Source: Dromiciops gliroides
Taxonomy: Eukaryota > Chordata > Mammalia > Microbiotheria > Microbiotheriidae
DNA: 64,000 nucleotides
Direction of reading: 5' to 3'
NCBI RefSeq assembly: GCF_019393635.1
Contig: NC_057861.1
Coordinates: forward strand, 84,375,327-84,439,326
Both the position numbers and the translations under genes were made by a program. The notes under the pieces are model-generated. The model was given only the letters and a program-made list of their open reading frames with translations. It searched no databases and was not told the origin of the DNA. Shown here piece after piece: positions 1 to 11,380 of this stretch (the stretch's first letter is position 1; the number at the start of each line of letters is the position of its first letter).

Positions 1-1225
1 TCCTAGACACCAAAATTTTTAGGGTTCTGGGATGTCATAACTCTCCCATCAACCCCAAAAGTTAAGTGTTCCCTCAGACCTGAGACTCCTTATGGGTAGA
101 GGCCTTGTCTCCCCTTTAATTACAGGGCTCCCTGAGACCAAGGATCAAGTCATATGCCTCAGATCCCAAAATGCCCAACGGCAAGGGAAGTGGTCTCCCC
201 TTCAGACCAACAGAGCCTTGAGTAGGACTGATCCCTCTTTCTCTCTCTACATCCCCTTACCTGATTGTGTCTGCTGGGAAATGAACAGTTTTTAAAAGCT
301 ATGATTGAGCCATTTTCCAATCATTTCCCTTGCAATCCAACAGATATGAAAAACAAGGGACAGCCACTTCTCTGTATAATTTCCTTATCTGTAAAAATAG
401 GCATAATATTTGCTCTTCAAGGCTCACACTGTTGTTGAAGAGACAGTGACATGGAAATGGGACTTAACAGAATTAAATTAGGAGAGACAGAGACAGTGTG
501 GGCCCTGAGAAGGAGAAAATGAGAAATCTGAGGAGTCTGAGCACAGAAGGAACCAAACTGATGATGCGCTAACCCTAGAAGACCACAAGTGAATTAAAGA
601 GTTCCTGTTTTTGAAGCTTCACAAAGTTGACCCGGGGAGGTGGATGGTTCAGGTACTATTGTCTCCATTTTATAGGCAAAGGTCCAGAGAGGTAATGGCA
701 TCTGCCAATGATGACACAACCAGAATCCCAGCACTGTCACTTAGCTACCTGAGAGATTTTTGGCAAGTCAATTGACTTTGCTAAACCCCAGCTTTCCCTG
801 TAGAAGAAGGGGACCCTGTTAAACAGTCTGGTGTTCGAAGGGTGTCGTGTGGACGAGTCACTGGACTTACTCTGTTTGGCCACAGAAGGCAGAACCAGGA
901 GCAGTGGTTGGATGTTGGAAAGAGGTAAATGTTGACTTGATATCAGGGCGGGAAACTTGCTAACAAGTGGGTCCTGTGAAGTCTTCAGGAAGAAGGAGCT
1001 CGATGATTCCTTATTATATTATAGCAGGAACACCCTTTGCATATGGGTTGGACTAGATGGCTTCTGGGTCCTTCCAACCCTCACATTGTGTGATCTCCAA
1101 GGTCCCTTTTAGCTCTAAATTGAATGATCCTAAGAGGATATGCGCTGAGATTTGAACCCAGGTCTCTATTCATTTCAAATCTACTGTACTTTCCACTACT
1201 CTGGAGACTCGGAGCATGGGACAAG
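1..1225. other. Intergenic DNA with old SINE scraps
   Basis: No gene is seen here. Around 645-735 is a minus-strand MIR/CORE-SINE fragment, recognisable from the motif for a few gapped bases before and after an AGAGAGG core. A plus-strand scrap of the same kind follows to about 810. The rest is unassigned unique-looking sequence. Confidence 0.6.
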
Positions 1226-1238
1226 AGAGTCTTAGATA

Positions 1239-1369
1239 GGGGCAGCTAGATGGCACAGTGGATAGAGCACCAGCCCTGGAGTCAGGAGGACCTGAGTTCA
1301 AATCCAGACTCAGACACTTAACACTTAGCTGTGTGACCCTGGGCAAGTCATTTAACCCCTATTGCCTCA

Positions 1370-1400
<31 letters not shown>
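1239..1400 (+). repeat. Young tRNA-derived SINE (WSINE1-type)
   Basis: The full-length marsupial SINE starts at GGGGCAGCTAGATGG and ends in a long A tract. It is flanked by the TSD GAGTCTTAGAT, seen at about 1227-1237 and 1401-1411. The tRNA-like head carries A-box and B-box-like motifs (TTCAAATCC) but does not fold as a functional tRNA. Confidence 0.95.
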
Positions 1401-1403
<3 letters not shown>

Positions 1404-1831
1404 TCTTAGATCCAAACTGGTGCCGAGTCTCATTGTATACCATTCCCAAGGGTAGACTTATTTCTTGGAGATTGGGGTGGGGAGGGTGGGAAGAGGGAAG
1501 GAGATGGAGTTCAGGAAAATAAATTTTGGTTCAACATAAGGAAAACTTGGTGAAAATCCAAGTGGTTCCTCAATCAGATGGGCTGCCTCCAGTGATGATG
1601 ACCTCCCTGTCATTAGAAGTGATCCAGTAGAAGCTGGAGAGACCATAGATAACTATATAGGTACTTCCTGTGGCCATGATGGAAGTGGAGGAGGACAAGA
1701 GTTCTAAAGTCTTTACGAGCTATGTCTCCATGAACTGTCCCCATGGTGCCATGGAATGACATGGGTAGTCTACACTGCCAGATATGGTACCAGCCCACCA
1801 GACTAGTGTGTGATCTCAAGAGTAAAGCAGC

Positions 1832-2000
1832 ATTTAAGAGGAAGCATGGTTTAATTTAAAGTCAGAGAACCTGGGTTCGAATTGACTCTGCTGCTTGCTA
1901 GCTGGATAAGTATGGGCAAATCTCTTTGCCTACCCTCAGTTTCCTTATCTGTAAAAGGAGGGAGTTAGACTAGATGGTGTCTAAAGTCCTTTCCAGCTCC
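1832..2000 (+). repeat. CORE-SINE/MIR-type fragment
   Basis: A diverged plus-strand copy shows the typical order: CTGGGTTCGAATT, then GCTAGCTG, then GGCAAATC, then TCAGTTTCCTTATCTGTAAA. No A tail or TSD is visible, so it is an old copy. Confidence 0.8.
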
Positions 2001-2161
2001 AGCATTCTCTGCCTGCCAATTCTCTTCTACCTCAGATATTCCAAGTTCTATGTTTCCCTATGTTCCAAGGTCCCATCCACCTCTAATGATCTGTGTTCTC
2101 ATGTCCCTCTAAAGTTCTGTAATCTAAGAAGAGCTCTGGGACACAGTAGAAAACAAACATA

Positions 2162-2167
2162 TTTATT
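2162..2167 (-). terminator. Poly(A) signal AATAAA of the left-hand gene
   Basis: On the minus strand an AATAAA hexamer lies 41 bases past the stop codon of the exon at 2208-2717. It is followed by a GT-rich stretch (TATGTTTGTTTTC) of the kind found downstream of cleavage sites. The short 3' UTR supports the exon being the real end of a transcribed gene. Confidence 0.7.
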
Positions 2168-2207
2168 CATTTTGCAGAAGACTCTAGAGAGATAGTCATT
2201 GCCTCTG

Positions 2208-2717
2208 CTACATAGTGCTCTGGCTCAGACCAATGGGGGGGCCAGTCCTGGCCCCTTTCCCATCTGGAAGTCCTGGGGTAGGGAATTTATTGGGCCCTGG
2301 GGCTGGAGCTGGGGCTGGGGCCAGGAGGACCACCCCAGGGTGTGGAGTGGCACCACTGCCCGAGTTGGCATAGCTCAAGGCCAGCTGTTCCAGGCGCCGT
2401 TTTCGCAGGAAGGCCTGAGCTGTTGCATGGAGAGGACGGAGCAAGGCAGGTGGTGGTGCCCCGGGTCGCAGGAGGAAGTCAAAGCCGGTCCTGTCTTGGG
2501 GGTCATAGAAGAGGGGACCCCGGGCAGGGTCAGGTCCAGGTGGCCAGGCGTAAGGGAAAGGGAGGGTAAAGTCCTCAGTCAGCACGCGGATGGCGAAGTC
2601 ATCCTCCTTGCCCAGAGCCCGGTAGGCCCGTCCAATGCCACGGAAGTGAGCTTCCCAGAGCTGGGCATCTCCGCCATAAATGTCCGGGAACGGGGGTTCT
2701 TGGGGGGGCAGCAGGAC
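2208..2717 (-). CDS. 3'-terminal coding exon of an unidentified host gene
   Basis: This exon encodes the last 169 residues of a protein plus a TAG stop, read on the minus strand in phase 0. The acceptor is a pyrimidine-rich tract ending TTTCCTCAG. The frame stays open for 510 bases in GC-rich DNA, unlike the AT-richer flanks. Near the N-terminal side is an acidic/aromatic segment (PPFPDIYGGDAQLWEAHF). It is followed by a charged helix-like stretch (RAYRALGKEDDFAIRVLTED), a proline/tryptophan segment and a basic helix (AFLRKRRLEQLALSYA). The last 50 residues are proline/alanine/glycine-rich and look disordered. No signal peptide or membrane segment is visible. I do not recognise the family. 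The acceptor, open frame, composition and nearby AATAAA together make a real gene likely. Confidence 0.75.
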   Translation of the reverse strand, partial: VLLPPQEPPFPDIYGGDAQLWEAHFRGIGRAYRALGKEDDFAIRVLTEDFTLPFPYAWPPGPDPARGPLFYDPQDRTGFDFLLRPGAPPPALLRPLHATAQAFLRKRRLEQLALSYANSGSGATPHPGVVLLAPAPAPAPGPNKFPTPGLPDGKGARTGPPIGLSQSTM

Positions 2718-2814
2718 CTGAGGAAAGCATGGGTGGAGAGCGGAGGGTCGGCCAGGAAGGGGAAAGTTACTGATTCCTAAAACCTCCTACTCATTAGAGC
2801 ATTAGACTTTCATA

Positions 2815-3515
2815 GAATTCAGAGCTGGAAAGGGACCAACCCTCTATTTTACAGAAAAGGAAACCAAGGCCAAAAAAGGGAGAGTGACTCACCCAGGATC
2901 ACATGGTTAGTAACAGAGCCAAGATTCACACCTGGGTCTTCTGACTCCAAATTCAGAGCTCTTTTCACTACCCCATCTAAGTGCTCTCCTATCCGTGACC
3001 TCATTTGATCCTTGCTACAAGAGCTGCAGGACAGTGATGATTATCCCCATCTTACAGATGGGGTAACTGAAGCAATAGACTGAAGTGGGAGAGGAGTTGG
3101 AGAGGCAGTGGGGTACAGGGGAAAGAGCACTGAAAACGGAGCTGAGACACCTGGGCTCCAATCCAGGCCCTGTTACCAGCTGTATCGTCTTAGACAAGTC
3201 TCATCACCTTAGTTTCTTCATCTGTAAAATAGCAGGGAAAAAATTATAATTGTCCTGCTCACTTCAAGAGAATGTTTCCCAGATGAAATCGGGTTAACAT
3301 TTCTATAGCATGTTCTTTGAAAAGTCTTTCCTCAGAACAATCTAAGATGTAGGAAAGCCAAGTAGTATTGCCAGCCCCATTTTACAGATGAGAAAACTGA
3401 GACTGAAAAGGATAAAATGGCTTTCTGATGATTTCCTAGCTAGGAAGTGTGAGCACCTAGGTTTGAACAGAGATACCTTGATTCCAAAGCTGGGGCTCTA
3501 ACCACTCTGTAATAC
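2815..3515. repeat. Three old CORE-SINE/MIR fragments
   Basis: Diverged copies lie at about 2815-2965 (minus), 3090-3235 (plus) and 3345-3515 (minus). They are recognised by the TTTTACAGA-GAAACTGAG / GGTCACA / CTTCTGACTCCA order or its complement. They lie inside the putative intron of the left-hand gene. Confidence 0.7.
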
Positions 3516-3519
3516 TTCC

Positions 3520-3870
3520 ATTTAAGTAGCTGCAAGAGCTATGTCAATGTCTAGTAGGATCATAACCACCCACATCGCATCTCCTCACTCTCTGAGAACC
3601 CCTCTCTTCCATGCCCCCAGCTTTATCCCAGGGCCTCCCCAGTCTGCTCTCCTAGGTCAGTTCCTCAATGCTTCTAGCCAGAGCCAACTCCACCCCAGGA
3701 TGGTGATCACCCCGTATAATGTGATCTGAGGTCATGACCACCATACATATGCTTCCAACATATGCCGCCCCCTCCCCACCACTCCTGCCCAGCCAGCCCC
3801 ACCCCAATGCTGTCCCTGGCCTGACACTGCTACCACCAAGCCTGGGACCACAGAAAATCAGGAAGAGGTC
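3520..3870. other. GC-rich intronic stretch, nothing identified
   Basis: The sequence is GC-rich and unlike the surrounding SINEs. No conserved-looking exon with both splice sites was found on either strand. Confidence 0.4.
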
Positions 3871-3909
3871 ACCTAATCCAACGCCTTCATTTTAGAAATG
3901 AGGAAACTG

Positions 3910-4061
3910 GGGGGCCAGCTAAGTGGCGCAGTGGTTAAAGCACCGGCCCTGGATTCAGGAGTACCTGAGTTCAAATCCGGCCTCAGACACTTGACACTTA
4001 CTAGCTGTGTGGCCCTGGGCAAGTCACTTAACCCCCATTGCCTAAAAAAAAAAAAAAAAAA
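3910..4061 (+). repeat. Young SINE inserted inside an older MIR-type copy
   Basis: A near-consensus SINE with an A tail has a 16-bp TSD AGAAATGAGGAAACTG at 3894-3909 and 4062-4077. The TSD is itself part of an older minus-strand MIR/CORE-SINE spanning about 3880-4190, so the insertion splits that element. Confidence 0.95.
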
Positions 4062-4627
4062 AGAAATGAGGAAACTGAGTCCCAGAGAGGTGGAGTCACT
4101 TACTACACATGTAGTAAGAATTCAGAGCCAAGAGCCATACCCCCCGTCTTCTGATTCCAAATCCAATGCTCTTTTCACTATACCACAGGGATGTTGTCTC
4201 CAGAAAAAATGCAGGTGTGTTCCTTAGAAGGGGAGGGAGGGCCTGAGCTGGGAGGGAAGTAGCCACTCTAGCCCTCTCTCATGAGCACATCAGGGGGCAT
4301 CAGGCTATCTGAGGAGGGCAAGTTGGAAGGCACAGGGAGCCTGGTCTTTAGCACATAAGATGCTCACTTTGCTGTCTGCACAATTTTGTCCAGAGGCGGT
4401 CGTGTTTCTCAGCTTCCTGTTTTCCTTTCCCTCCTTTCTCCTTCCTCTTAACTGGCTTGGTAATTTTCACTGAGGCATTTGCCCTCCCTGGCCCTCCGTA
4501 AGATGAGTCAACTGGACCAAATGGTCTCTAAGGTCCCTTCCCAATTCAATGTTCTGTAACTCCATGATTCCCTCCACACCCACTCCCAATGTGCCACACA
4601 CCCACCCTTCCTAAAGACCTGTCACAC

Positions 4628-4669
4628 CTGGAGTGGCGGGAGGTGGGGGCAGCCGGCCAGGGCCAGGGT
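4628..4669 (-). CDS. Possible upstream exon of the left-hand gene (5' boundary uncertain)
   Basis: On the minus strand a good donor (CTCCAG then GTGTGA) ends a GC-rich segment whose phase-0 reading (TLALAGCPHLPPLQ) joins directly to the phase-0 start of the exon at 2208-2717. The intron would be 1.9 kb. The strongest acceptor (TTGTCTCCAG, near 4752) would place an in-frame TAA in this exon, so a more internal acceptor is needed. TGTTCTGGAG at 4669 is the one used here; others up to about 4715 are possible. Treat this as a candidate: the leucine-rich reading fits the next exon, but the 5' edge is a guess. Confidence 0.4.
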
Positions 4670-4974
4670 CTCCAGAACAGGGAGAGGCCATGTAGACAGA
4701 CAGGAGCCTCTTGGGGATGGGGTGCTTGGGGGTAGCCCTGTTTACGTGGGCACCCTGGAGACAAGAGTAGAAGGAATTCTGAGCCAAAGCTAAGAGAGAA
4801 CCTCACAGTTAAAGAGATATTGACTGAGCTGAAGGACAAATCCAATACCTGCTTCCCTCCCACCTCACTGCTTCTCCAAATCCTCCCTTCCTTTAAGGCT
4901 CAGCTCCTCCAGGAAACCTCCCCTGACCTTCCACTCTATCTGCTGCCCCAAGACCATGGATTTAGATGTAAAGC

Positions 4975-5600
4975 CAGGTCACACCTCAGAGACCAAAACC
5001 CCTCATTTTACAGGTGAGAAAACTGAGGCCTGGGGGGGTAAATGACTTGCCCAGAGTCACCTAACTAGTGTCTGAGACAGATTTTAATCCCTCATCCTCT
5101 GACACCAGAGCCAGTCCTAGAAGCCTGGAGTATTCATGGGGCCCTTGATTGACATTATGTCCTATAAAAATAACACAGGCCATAAAGTTTTTCTAGCTTG
5201 GTGGGACCTGCTAGGGCTTGTGCTCTGCTGACATGACCTTCCCAAGTCCAGCTCCTTCTCCAAGGTGGGGTAGATAGGTCATTTCCACTGGAAGGAACAC
5301 TGCTTTGGCAATCAGAGGACTTGGGTCCCAGCTCCAACTCTTACTTAATACATATGTGACCCTAAGCAAATCCCTTCCTCTCTCTCTCCCTGGGCCTCAG
5401 TTTCCTCATTTACAATGAAGGGACTAGACCAGATGACTTTGAAGGTCTCTTCCAGCTCCAGGTCAATAACCTTGGGATCCTATGGCCTCAGAGAGTTGCC
5501 TTGAGCACTGAGAGATTTAGAGACTTACCCAAGGTCAAAAAGACAGCAGGTGTCAGAGGCAGGATTAAACATCAAGTCACTAAGCCCTTCTCCCATTCAA
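4975..5600. repeat. Old CORE-SINE/MIR fragments
   Basis: Copies are visible at about 4975-5120 (minus), 5285-5480 (plus) and 5488-5595 (minus). Each carries the GAAACTGAGG / CAGTTTCCTCAT core and partial tRNA-related segments. Confidence 0.65.
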
Positions 5601-5839
5601 CTAACATCACAATAGCCAAACCTCACATTTTTCTATGGCTTTATGGTTTGGAAAGGACTTCCCTTAGGAAAAAAAGAAAGAAAAAAAAACCCTTTATGAA
5701 AAAATGGAAGTCTAATGAAGAAATTTGCTCAAGGTCATACTGCTGAGACTTGAACCCAGGTCTTCTTACCCCAAGTCCAGGGTGCTTTCCAGCACAGCAC
5801 AAGCCCTCAAATCGTGCTAATTGTTCCACACTTCCCCAG

Positions 5840-7080
5840 CTCCACTGACAGCTTTCTCACTTCATAATCCCTTCTCTTTGCCTGCTGACCGCCTCTGGTT
5901 TACTTTTAAAGTCTCATTTCCAGAGAGTGGAAGAGAAAAGCCTTGTATTATTATTTTTTTTTTTGGCGGTGAAAAATTATGAAACCAACATTGGGAATGA
6001 GAAAAAGGAGTCTCAGAGTTGATGTTATTTTTTTTTTTGAGGAATCAATTTCTCTCAGGTAGATCAGGCTATTAGTCATGCTAGGATTATACATCTGGCC
6101 CCCTCCTGACCCCCACCAAAAAGAAAAGGAGCCAACAGACCTTTATAAGAATTTCTAAAGACATTTCTTATTTACCTGCCTGGCTGCTTCTGATTTGGGC
6201 AGATGGAAACAGACTGCAAAAGAGCTAGGAAAGAAAATCAAGAGAATTTCAGACATAAAAGAGACCTGAGAGACCATGAGCCACAATCCACTCCTTTTAT
6301 AGAGGCCCAAGATCTCACACAAGTTGGCTATGAAGCCAGAATCCAAGGCCAGGTCTCCTGGCTCAATTTAAATTAACAGACATTTATGGGGGTCCACCTT
6401 GTACACAGCCCAGTTCCCAGAATTATAGACAAATACAGAGTAGAGGTAAGACATGATAACTGAGCAGAGGAAGCTAACAGTCTTGTAGAGGATAAGGACT
6501 GAGGAAAACCCTTGAGATTTGCTGACTTGGAAGGGCAGGAAACAAGCTTATTAGCCTGAGTCCCTTTTTCCTGATTTTGAAAAAGAAAAACACAATATGG
6601 GAAGTGAATAGTGAACTTCATAGATGGGATTAAGGAAAAGGATTTGATTCCTACATCATGGCTTTTAATATCAGAAAGATGAACTCTTTACAAAGGATGA
6701 AGGACAATTCATTAAGGTGGAGAAGAAATATAATTGGCACGAAGCTCAATGATCTATCTTATCAGAAGGGCTTTGAGTGGAATTCTAAGGGAAATAGAGT
6801 AAGAAAGGCCACTCAAAAAGAAAAACAAATAGAGGACAGTTGATTAAGATGTTTTCAAGGAATGAGATTGGCTTTCTCTACTAAGGACCGAGATGCAGCA
6901 ATGTCAAGCTCTTGACCAGGGATGGGATATATCAATGAGGTCCTGCAAGAATGTAGTTGTGTGCAAATTGGCTGATCTGATTAAAAGAACAAGATGAGGA
7001 GGAGGAAAAGGAGGAGGAAGAGTCCCCAGACACAGATTCCAAACTAGATACCCATAGAAAGTAACAGAAAAGACAACAAA
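5840..7080. other. Intergenic DNA, no gene seen
   Basis: This is AT-rich sequence with short homopolymer runs and one MIR-like scrap near 6220-6360. No open frame with splice sites or conserved-looking protein was found. Confidence 0.5.
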
Positions 7081-7082
7081 AG

Positions 7083-7231
7083 GGGCAGCTAGGGGGCGCA
7101 GTGGATAAAGCACTGGCCTTGGATTCAGGAGGACCTGAGTTCAAATCTAGCCTCAGACACGACACTAGCTGTGTGAACCTGGGTAAGTCACTTAACCCTC
7201 ATTGCCACGCCAAAAAGAAAAAAAAAAAACA
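7083..7231 (+). repeat. Young SINE
   Basis: The SINE starts GGGGCAGCTAGGGGGCGCAG and has an interrupted A tail after TTGCCACGCC. The internal TGACACTT spacer is shortened. Confidence 0.93.
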
Positions 7232-7647
7232 ACTCGACATAATCACTAATAGCCAGGAGACAATCAATGCATACAGATGAGGAAGAAAGTCTTGGGAGTT
7301 AGTGGTTTTGACATCACTAAAGGCACTAAAGGTCTTCATTTGTCTGAGACAGTGTAGAGGGAACACCCGTTCCAGTATAGGTGGGACTAAATGACCTCTC
7401 AGGTCTCTTTCAGCTCTGGAAACCTGAGATTCTGTGACCCTAGCTCATTAAGTAACCTTGGAGAGATCACTGCCAGTAACAAGGTGGGGATAGGAGTTGG
7501 ATTATATTGGGCTGAATAACAAAGAGTGTGATTAAGAGAGTGGAAGTGTCTACTACAGACATTTTCATGAAGTTTAGCCATGAATGGGAGGAGAGAGATG
7601 TGACATGAGATGGATGTGGGCAACAAGATCAAGAAAAAGCTTTCTTA

Positions 7648-7797
7648 GGGGCAGCTAGGTGGTACAGTAGATAGAGCACCATCCCTGGATTCAGGAGGAC
7701 CTGAGTTCAAATATCCAGCCTCAGACACTTAACACTTACTAGCTGTGTGACCCTGGGCAAGTCACTTCACCCTCATTGCCCTGCCAAAAAAAAAAAA
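7648..7797 (+). repeat. Young SINE
   Basis: The SINE starts GGGGCAGCTAGGTGGTACAG and ends in A(13) after CCTGCC. Confidence 0.93.
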
Positions 7798-7891
7798 AAG
7801 ACTCAGCTACAATCCAACCTTCAGGAAACCTTTCTAACTCCTCAAGTGTTATTACCTTTCCTTTTAGGATGACCTTCCATGTACTTTGTGT

Positions 7892-8143
7892 AGGCACCTA
7901 GGTGGTACAGTGGATAAAGCACTAGACTTGGAGTCAGAAAGACTCATCTTCCTTTGCTCAAACCTGACCTCAGACACGTACTAGCTGTGTGACCCTGGGC
8001 AAGTCACTCAACCCTGTTTGCCTCAGTTTCCTCATCTGTAAAGTGAGCTGAAGAAGGAAATGGCAAAGCACTCCAGGATCTTTGTCAAGAAAACCCCAAA
8101 TGGGATCACAAAGAGTCAGAAATGACTGAACAACAACAAAATA
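7892..8143 (+). repeat. RTE-tailed SINE
   Basis: A tRNA-like head of the same general kind continues through a CORE-like centre (CAGTTTCCTCATCTGTAA) into a 3' domain. That domain reads GCACTCCAGGATCTTTG and then AAGAGTCAGAAATGACTGAA, with an ACAACAACA end instead of poly(A). The last part resembles the BovB/RTE 3' end, which implies mobilisation by an RTE-clade LINE. Confidence 0.85.
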
Positions 8144-8144
8144 C

Positions 8145-8325
8145 TTATATGTCCCTTTTTATTTATGTGTTGTCTCTCCCAATGGAGTGTAATCTTAAGG
8201 GCAGAGACTGATTTTTAGCCTTTCTTTATACCCCCAGTATTTAGCACAATATATGACACATAGTAAGTGCTTAACTAGATAGATGCTTATTGATGGTTTA
8301 TTGACCAATGAGATATCAGAGCTAA
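8145..8325 (+). repeat. L2-like LINE 3' end
   Basis: The text is typical of L2 3' UTR copies: GAGTGTAATCTTAAGGGCAGAGACTG, then CCCAGTATTTAGCACA, then TAAGTGCTTAA. It is diverged. Confidence 0.65.
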
Positions 8326-8867
8326 GAGGAACCCCATCACCTATTCCTAGTCATTTAGTCCTGAGCAGGACTCTCTTTCCCAAGGTCCCTGACAAGTGAT
8401 GTTGGTGAATTCCAAATTCCTGTGGCAGGAACTCACTACCTCCTAAGGAAGCTTTCACTATGGGGCAGCTCTAATTGTTGACATTTTTCGATTCCTTTAA
8501 GCAAAAATTTATTAAATGCCTACTTGGCACTAAAGCTCCATACTGAAGGCTAGAGATACAAAGATAGATATGACCCAGGTCAAAAGGATCTCTCCCTCTT
8601 CAGCATCGTCCTAAGACTTTGCCTGGATCCTGCTTTACATTTATCTCACTCTCCCTCCTAACATAGTTATATGTCTATTAGAGGGGAAGTTCCTTGACCC
8701 CAACCAAGGTCTAGGCATGAACCAATCACTCAGCTGCGTTGTGCTCAGCCTTGAAATCCAGTGCTGGGGGAGGGAAGGAAAGAGGATGGAGGCAAATAGG
8801 AGAAGACTTCATTGTTGACCTCTGGCAACCCAGAATCAGGGAAAGGAGATTGGACACTCACTGAACC

Positions 8868-9655
8868 ATGATATGGTTAAAAGAGAATGGGATCTGAAGT
8901 CAAGAGACCTGGGTTCCAAACCTGACTCAGGTATTTACTAGCTTTGCAATCTTGGGCAAGCCTGTAAGCCTTAGTTTCCTCATCTGTAAAAGAGGTGTAG
9001 CACCTTCTCTAATTCCATCAGAGAAAGGTACAAGGATCATCTTGATCATAGATTCGCACTTTTAATGAATCATCATTTGTAAATACATCCTGGCTCAAAG
9101 AAATCAGTTTGTCAGAAACCAATGCCTTCTTCTATATAGGATTTCTATAAGGAAGCCCCCCCCCCCAAGCCTTAAAGCGCTATTCAAAGGCCAACTATTG
9201 GTATGTTATTTCAAAATTAGAATAAGCTATTGTTATTTCAGAGAAAGCTAGGAAGCCTCTGGATCCCATGCTGGCTCTGGAGTCAGGAATACTTGAGTTC
9301 AGATTTAATCTCAAACATGTACTAGCTGTGTGACCCTGGACAAGTCACTTAAATTCCTTCTACCTCAGTTTCCTCATCTGTAAAATGGGGGTGGTATTAG
9401 TACCTACCTCCCAAGGTTGCTGTGACCATCAAATGAGAAAATATTTGCAAAGCACGTAGCACAGTGCCTTAATAAGTGTTGTTCCCTTCCCCTACCCCCA
9501 GGAAGATGTGGCTTGGAATCCTTTCTCTGTAATTTATCAGCTGTAAAGCCTAGGAAAAACCTCTTGACCTCTCTGGACTTCAATTTCTTCTTCCATAAAA
9601 TGAGAGACTTGGACTAAGTGACCTCTAAGGTCCCTTCTCTGTATCCCATGATCCT
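8868..9655 (+). repeat. Three consecutive CORE-SINE/MIR copies
   Basis: Plus-strand copies lie at about 8868-9000, 9235-9485 and 9500-9655. The middle one is nearly full length: it includes the GCTGTGTGACC box, the CORE and the 3' AAATATTTGCAAAGCAC-like domain shared with L2. Confidence 0.75.
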
Positions 9656-9856
9656 AAATCACCCTCTCCTCCTTGAGACTCTCTTCTCTCTAGGATTTTG
9701 GGGCACCCTGCTGGATTTCCTCCTGCCTATCAGACTGCTTCTTCTCAGTCTCTCTTGCTGGGTCCTCACCCAGGTCACATCCTCTAACTATTAGTGTCCC
9801 ACAGGATTTTGTCCTGGGCTTTTTCTATTTCCCCCACCAAGCAGTCCAGCTGAGAA

Positions 9857-10270
9857 TCTCTCTCTGTCTCTGTCTCTCTATCTCTGCCTCTCTGTCTCTG
9901 TCTCTCTCTTTCTCTGTCTCTCTCTCTGTCTCTGTCTCTCTCTATCTCTGTCTCTGTGTCTCTGTCTCTCTCTTTCTCTGTGTCTCTGTCTCTCTCTTTC
10001 TCTGTCTCTCTCTCTCTGTCTCTCTGTCTCTCTCTCTGTCTCTCTCTCTTCTTCCTCTCTCTCTCTCCTCTCTCCCTCTCTCCCCTCTCTCCCTCTCTTT
10101 TCTCTTCCTCCCTTCCTCTCTCTTCTCTTCCTCTCTCTGTCTCTTTCCCTCTCTCCCTCTCTCTGTCTCTTCCCCTCCCTCTCTCTCTCCTCTCTCCCTC
10201 TGTCTCCTCTCTCCTCTCTCTCCCTCCCTTCCTTTCTCTCTTCTCCTCCTGTCTCTTTCTCTCTCTCTCT
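9857..10270 (+). repeat. Long pyrimidine tract (TCTC/TCTG/TCCC)n
   Basis: About 410 bases are almost pure pyrimidine on the plus strand, with TG interruptions at the left. Open frames across it on both strands encode only Ser/Leu or Arg/Glu repeats and are not genes. Confidence 0.97.
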
Positions 10271-10273
10271 CAC

Positions 10274-10326
<53 letters not shown>
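10271..10326 (+). repeat. (CA)n tract with a CGCGCGCG core
   Basis: An alternating purine-pyrimidine tract of 56 bases directly abuts the pyrimidine tract. It contains a central CGCGCGCG. Confidence 0.97.
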
Positions 10327-10327
<1 letters not shown>

Positions 10328-10489
10328 CCCTCTACCTCCTTCCTCAACTTCAGATTCAAGCTTCTAAAAGACTAATAAAGATTGCTTTGACTTGTACCCC
10401 TATCTCGTATCACTACCTCGTAGGGGCAAGGCTAATGTGCTAGGTTCAGAAGGCAGGCAGGACAGTGGAGAATAAGCAACAACAACAAG

Positions 10490-11380
10490 AGAGCTGAAAG
10501 AGATCTTGGAGATCCATGAGGCTGACCCCCTCCTTTTATATGGGGGGAACCTGCGGTCTAAAGGGGATGTGACTTTGCCCAAGGTCACACAGCTAATTAA
10601 TGGCAGAATGGCCACAGAACCTGGCACCATGATACTAGCCCATGGTCCTATCCACTATAGCACGTGGACCCTATTCTATTGTAACCCACTGGAGTTGGGT
10701 GAGAGGGCTGCATGTGGTGCCCACCGAGGAGCAAGGACCTTCTCAAAGCCTGGGCTCTCCCCTCTGAGAGAGTCAAATGTTTTCCCATTGGGTGAAATGT
10801 AGCCATGGCCCACTCCTCATCCCATCCTCCTGGCTCTCGCTGTTTTTCCAGAGGACAGCAAAGAGGACTCAAATGCTGCATATGGGTGGAGAGAAGACTA
10901 GACCAGCGGCGTTTGATCCCCAGCTTTCTGCAAGCACCGACATCCCACCCACTCCAGGATTTCTCATCTCCAGTTCATCTGCTCAGGCCATGATCGCTCT
11001 GAAGGCTGCTAGTGACATCTACTGGAGGCTGGGGAGATGAACCTGGCTGATGTCCCCCCAGGCTGCTTCCTTCCCATCAGCAGTCACCCAATGTCAGAAC
11101 TGGAAAAAGACATCGAGACAAACAAGAAGGAATGACAGAGCTGAAGGGGCCTTTGAATAGAGAACACAGCATATCATAGCTGGGGGAAAAACTTAAAACA
11201 CAGAATATCACACCTAGAAAGGACCTAGAACCTAGAAAGTCCAAACTTCAACATCTTCTAATAGAACCCCTCTATTTTAGAGATTAGGAAACCAGGGCCC
11301 AGAGATGGGCATTAACTTGAAGAAGGTCACACAGTAACACAATGACCAATCCAGAATTAGAATTGAGGTCTTAATGCAAG
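10490..11380 (-). repeat. Old MIR-type fragments
   Basis: Minus-strand copies at about 10490-10660 and 11225-11380 are marked by GGTCACACAG-type boxes and a preceding AAC(C/T)G box. The sequence between them looks unique, and no exon was found. Confidence 0.65.

Noticed and set aside
2199..2780. 193-codon plus-strand frame over the left-hand exon
   Set aside because: It is the antisense shadow of the minus-strand coding exon, which has acceptor, stop and AATAAA in the right places.
3541..3729. 62-codon plus-strand frame in the left gene's putative intron
   Set aside because: No flanking splice sites in phase and no recognisable protein; the codons look like chance in GC-rich DNA.
9878..10375. 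Long open frames on both strands rich in Arg/Glu or Ser/Leu
   Set aside because: They are translations of the pyrimidine tract and the (CA)n run; no start context, splice sites or non-repeat sequence supports a gene.
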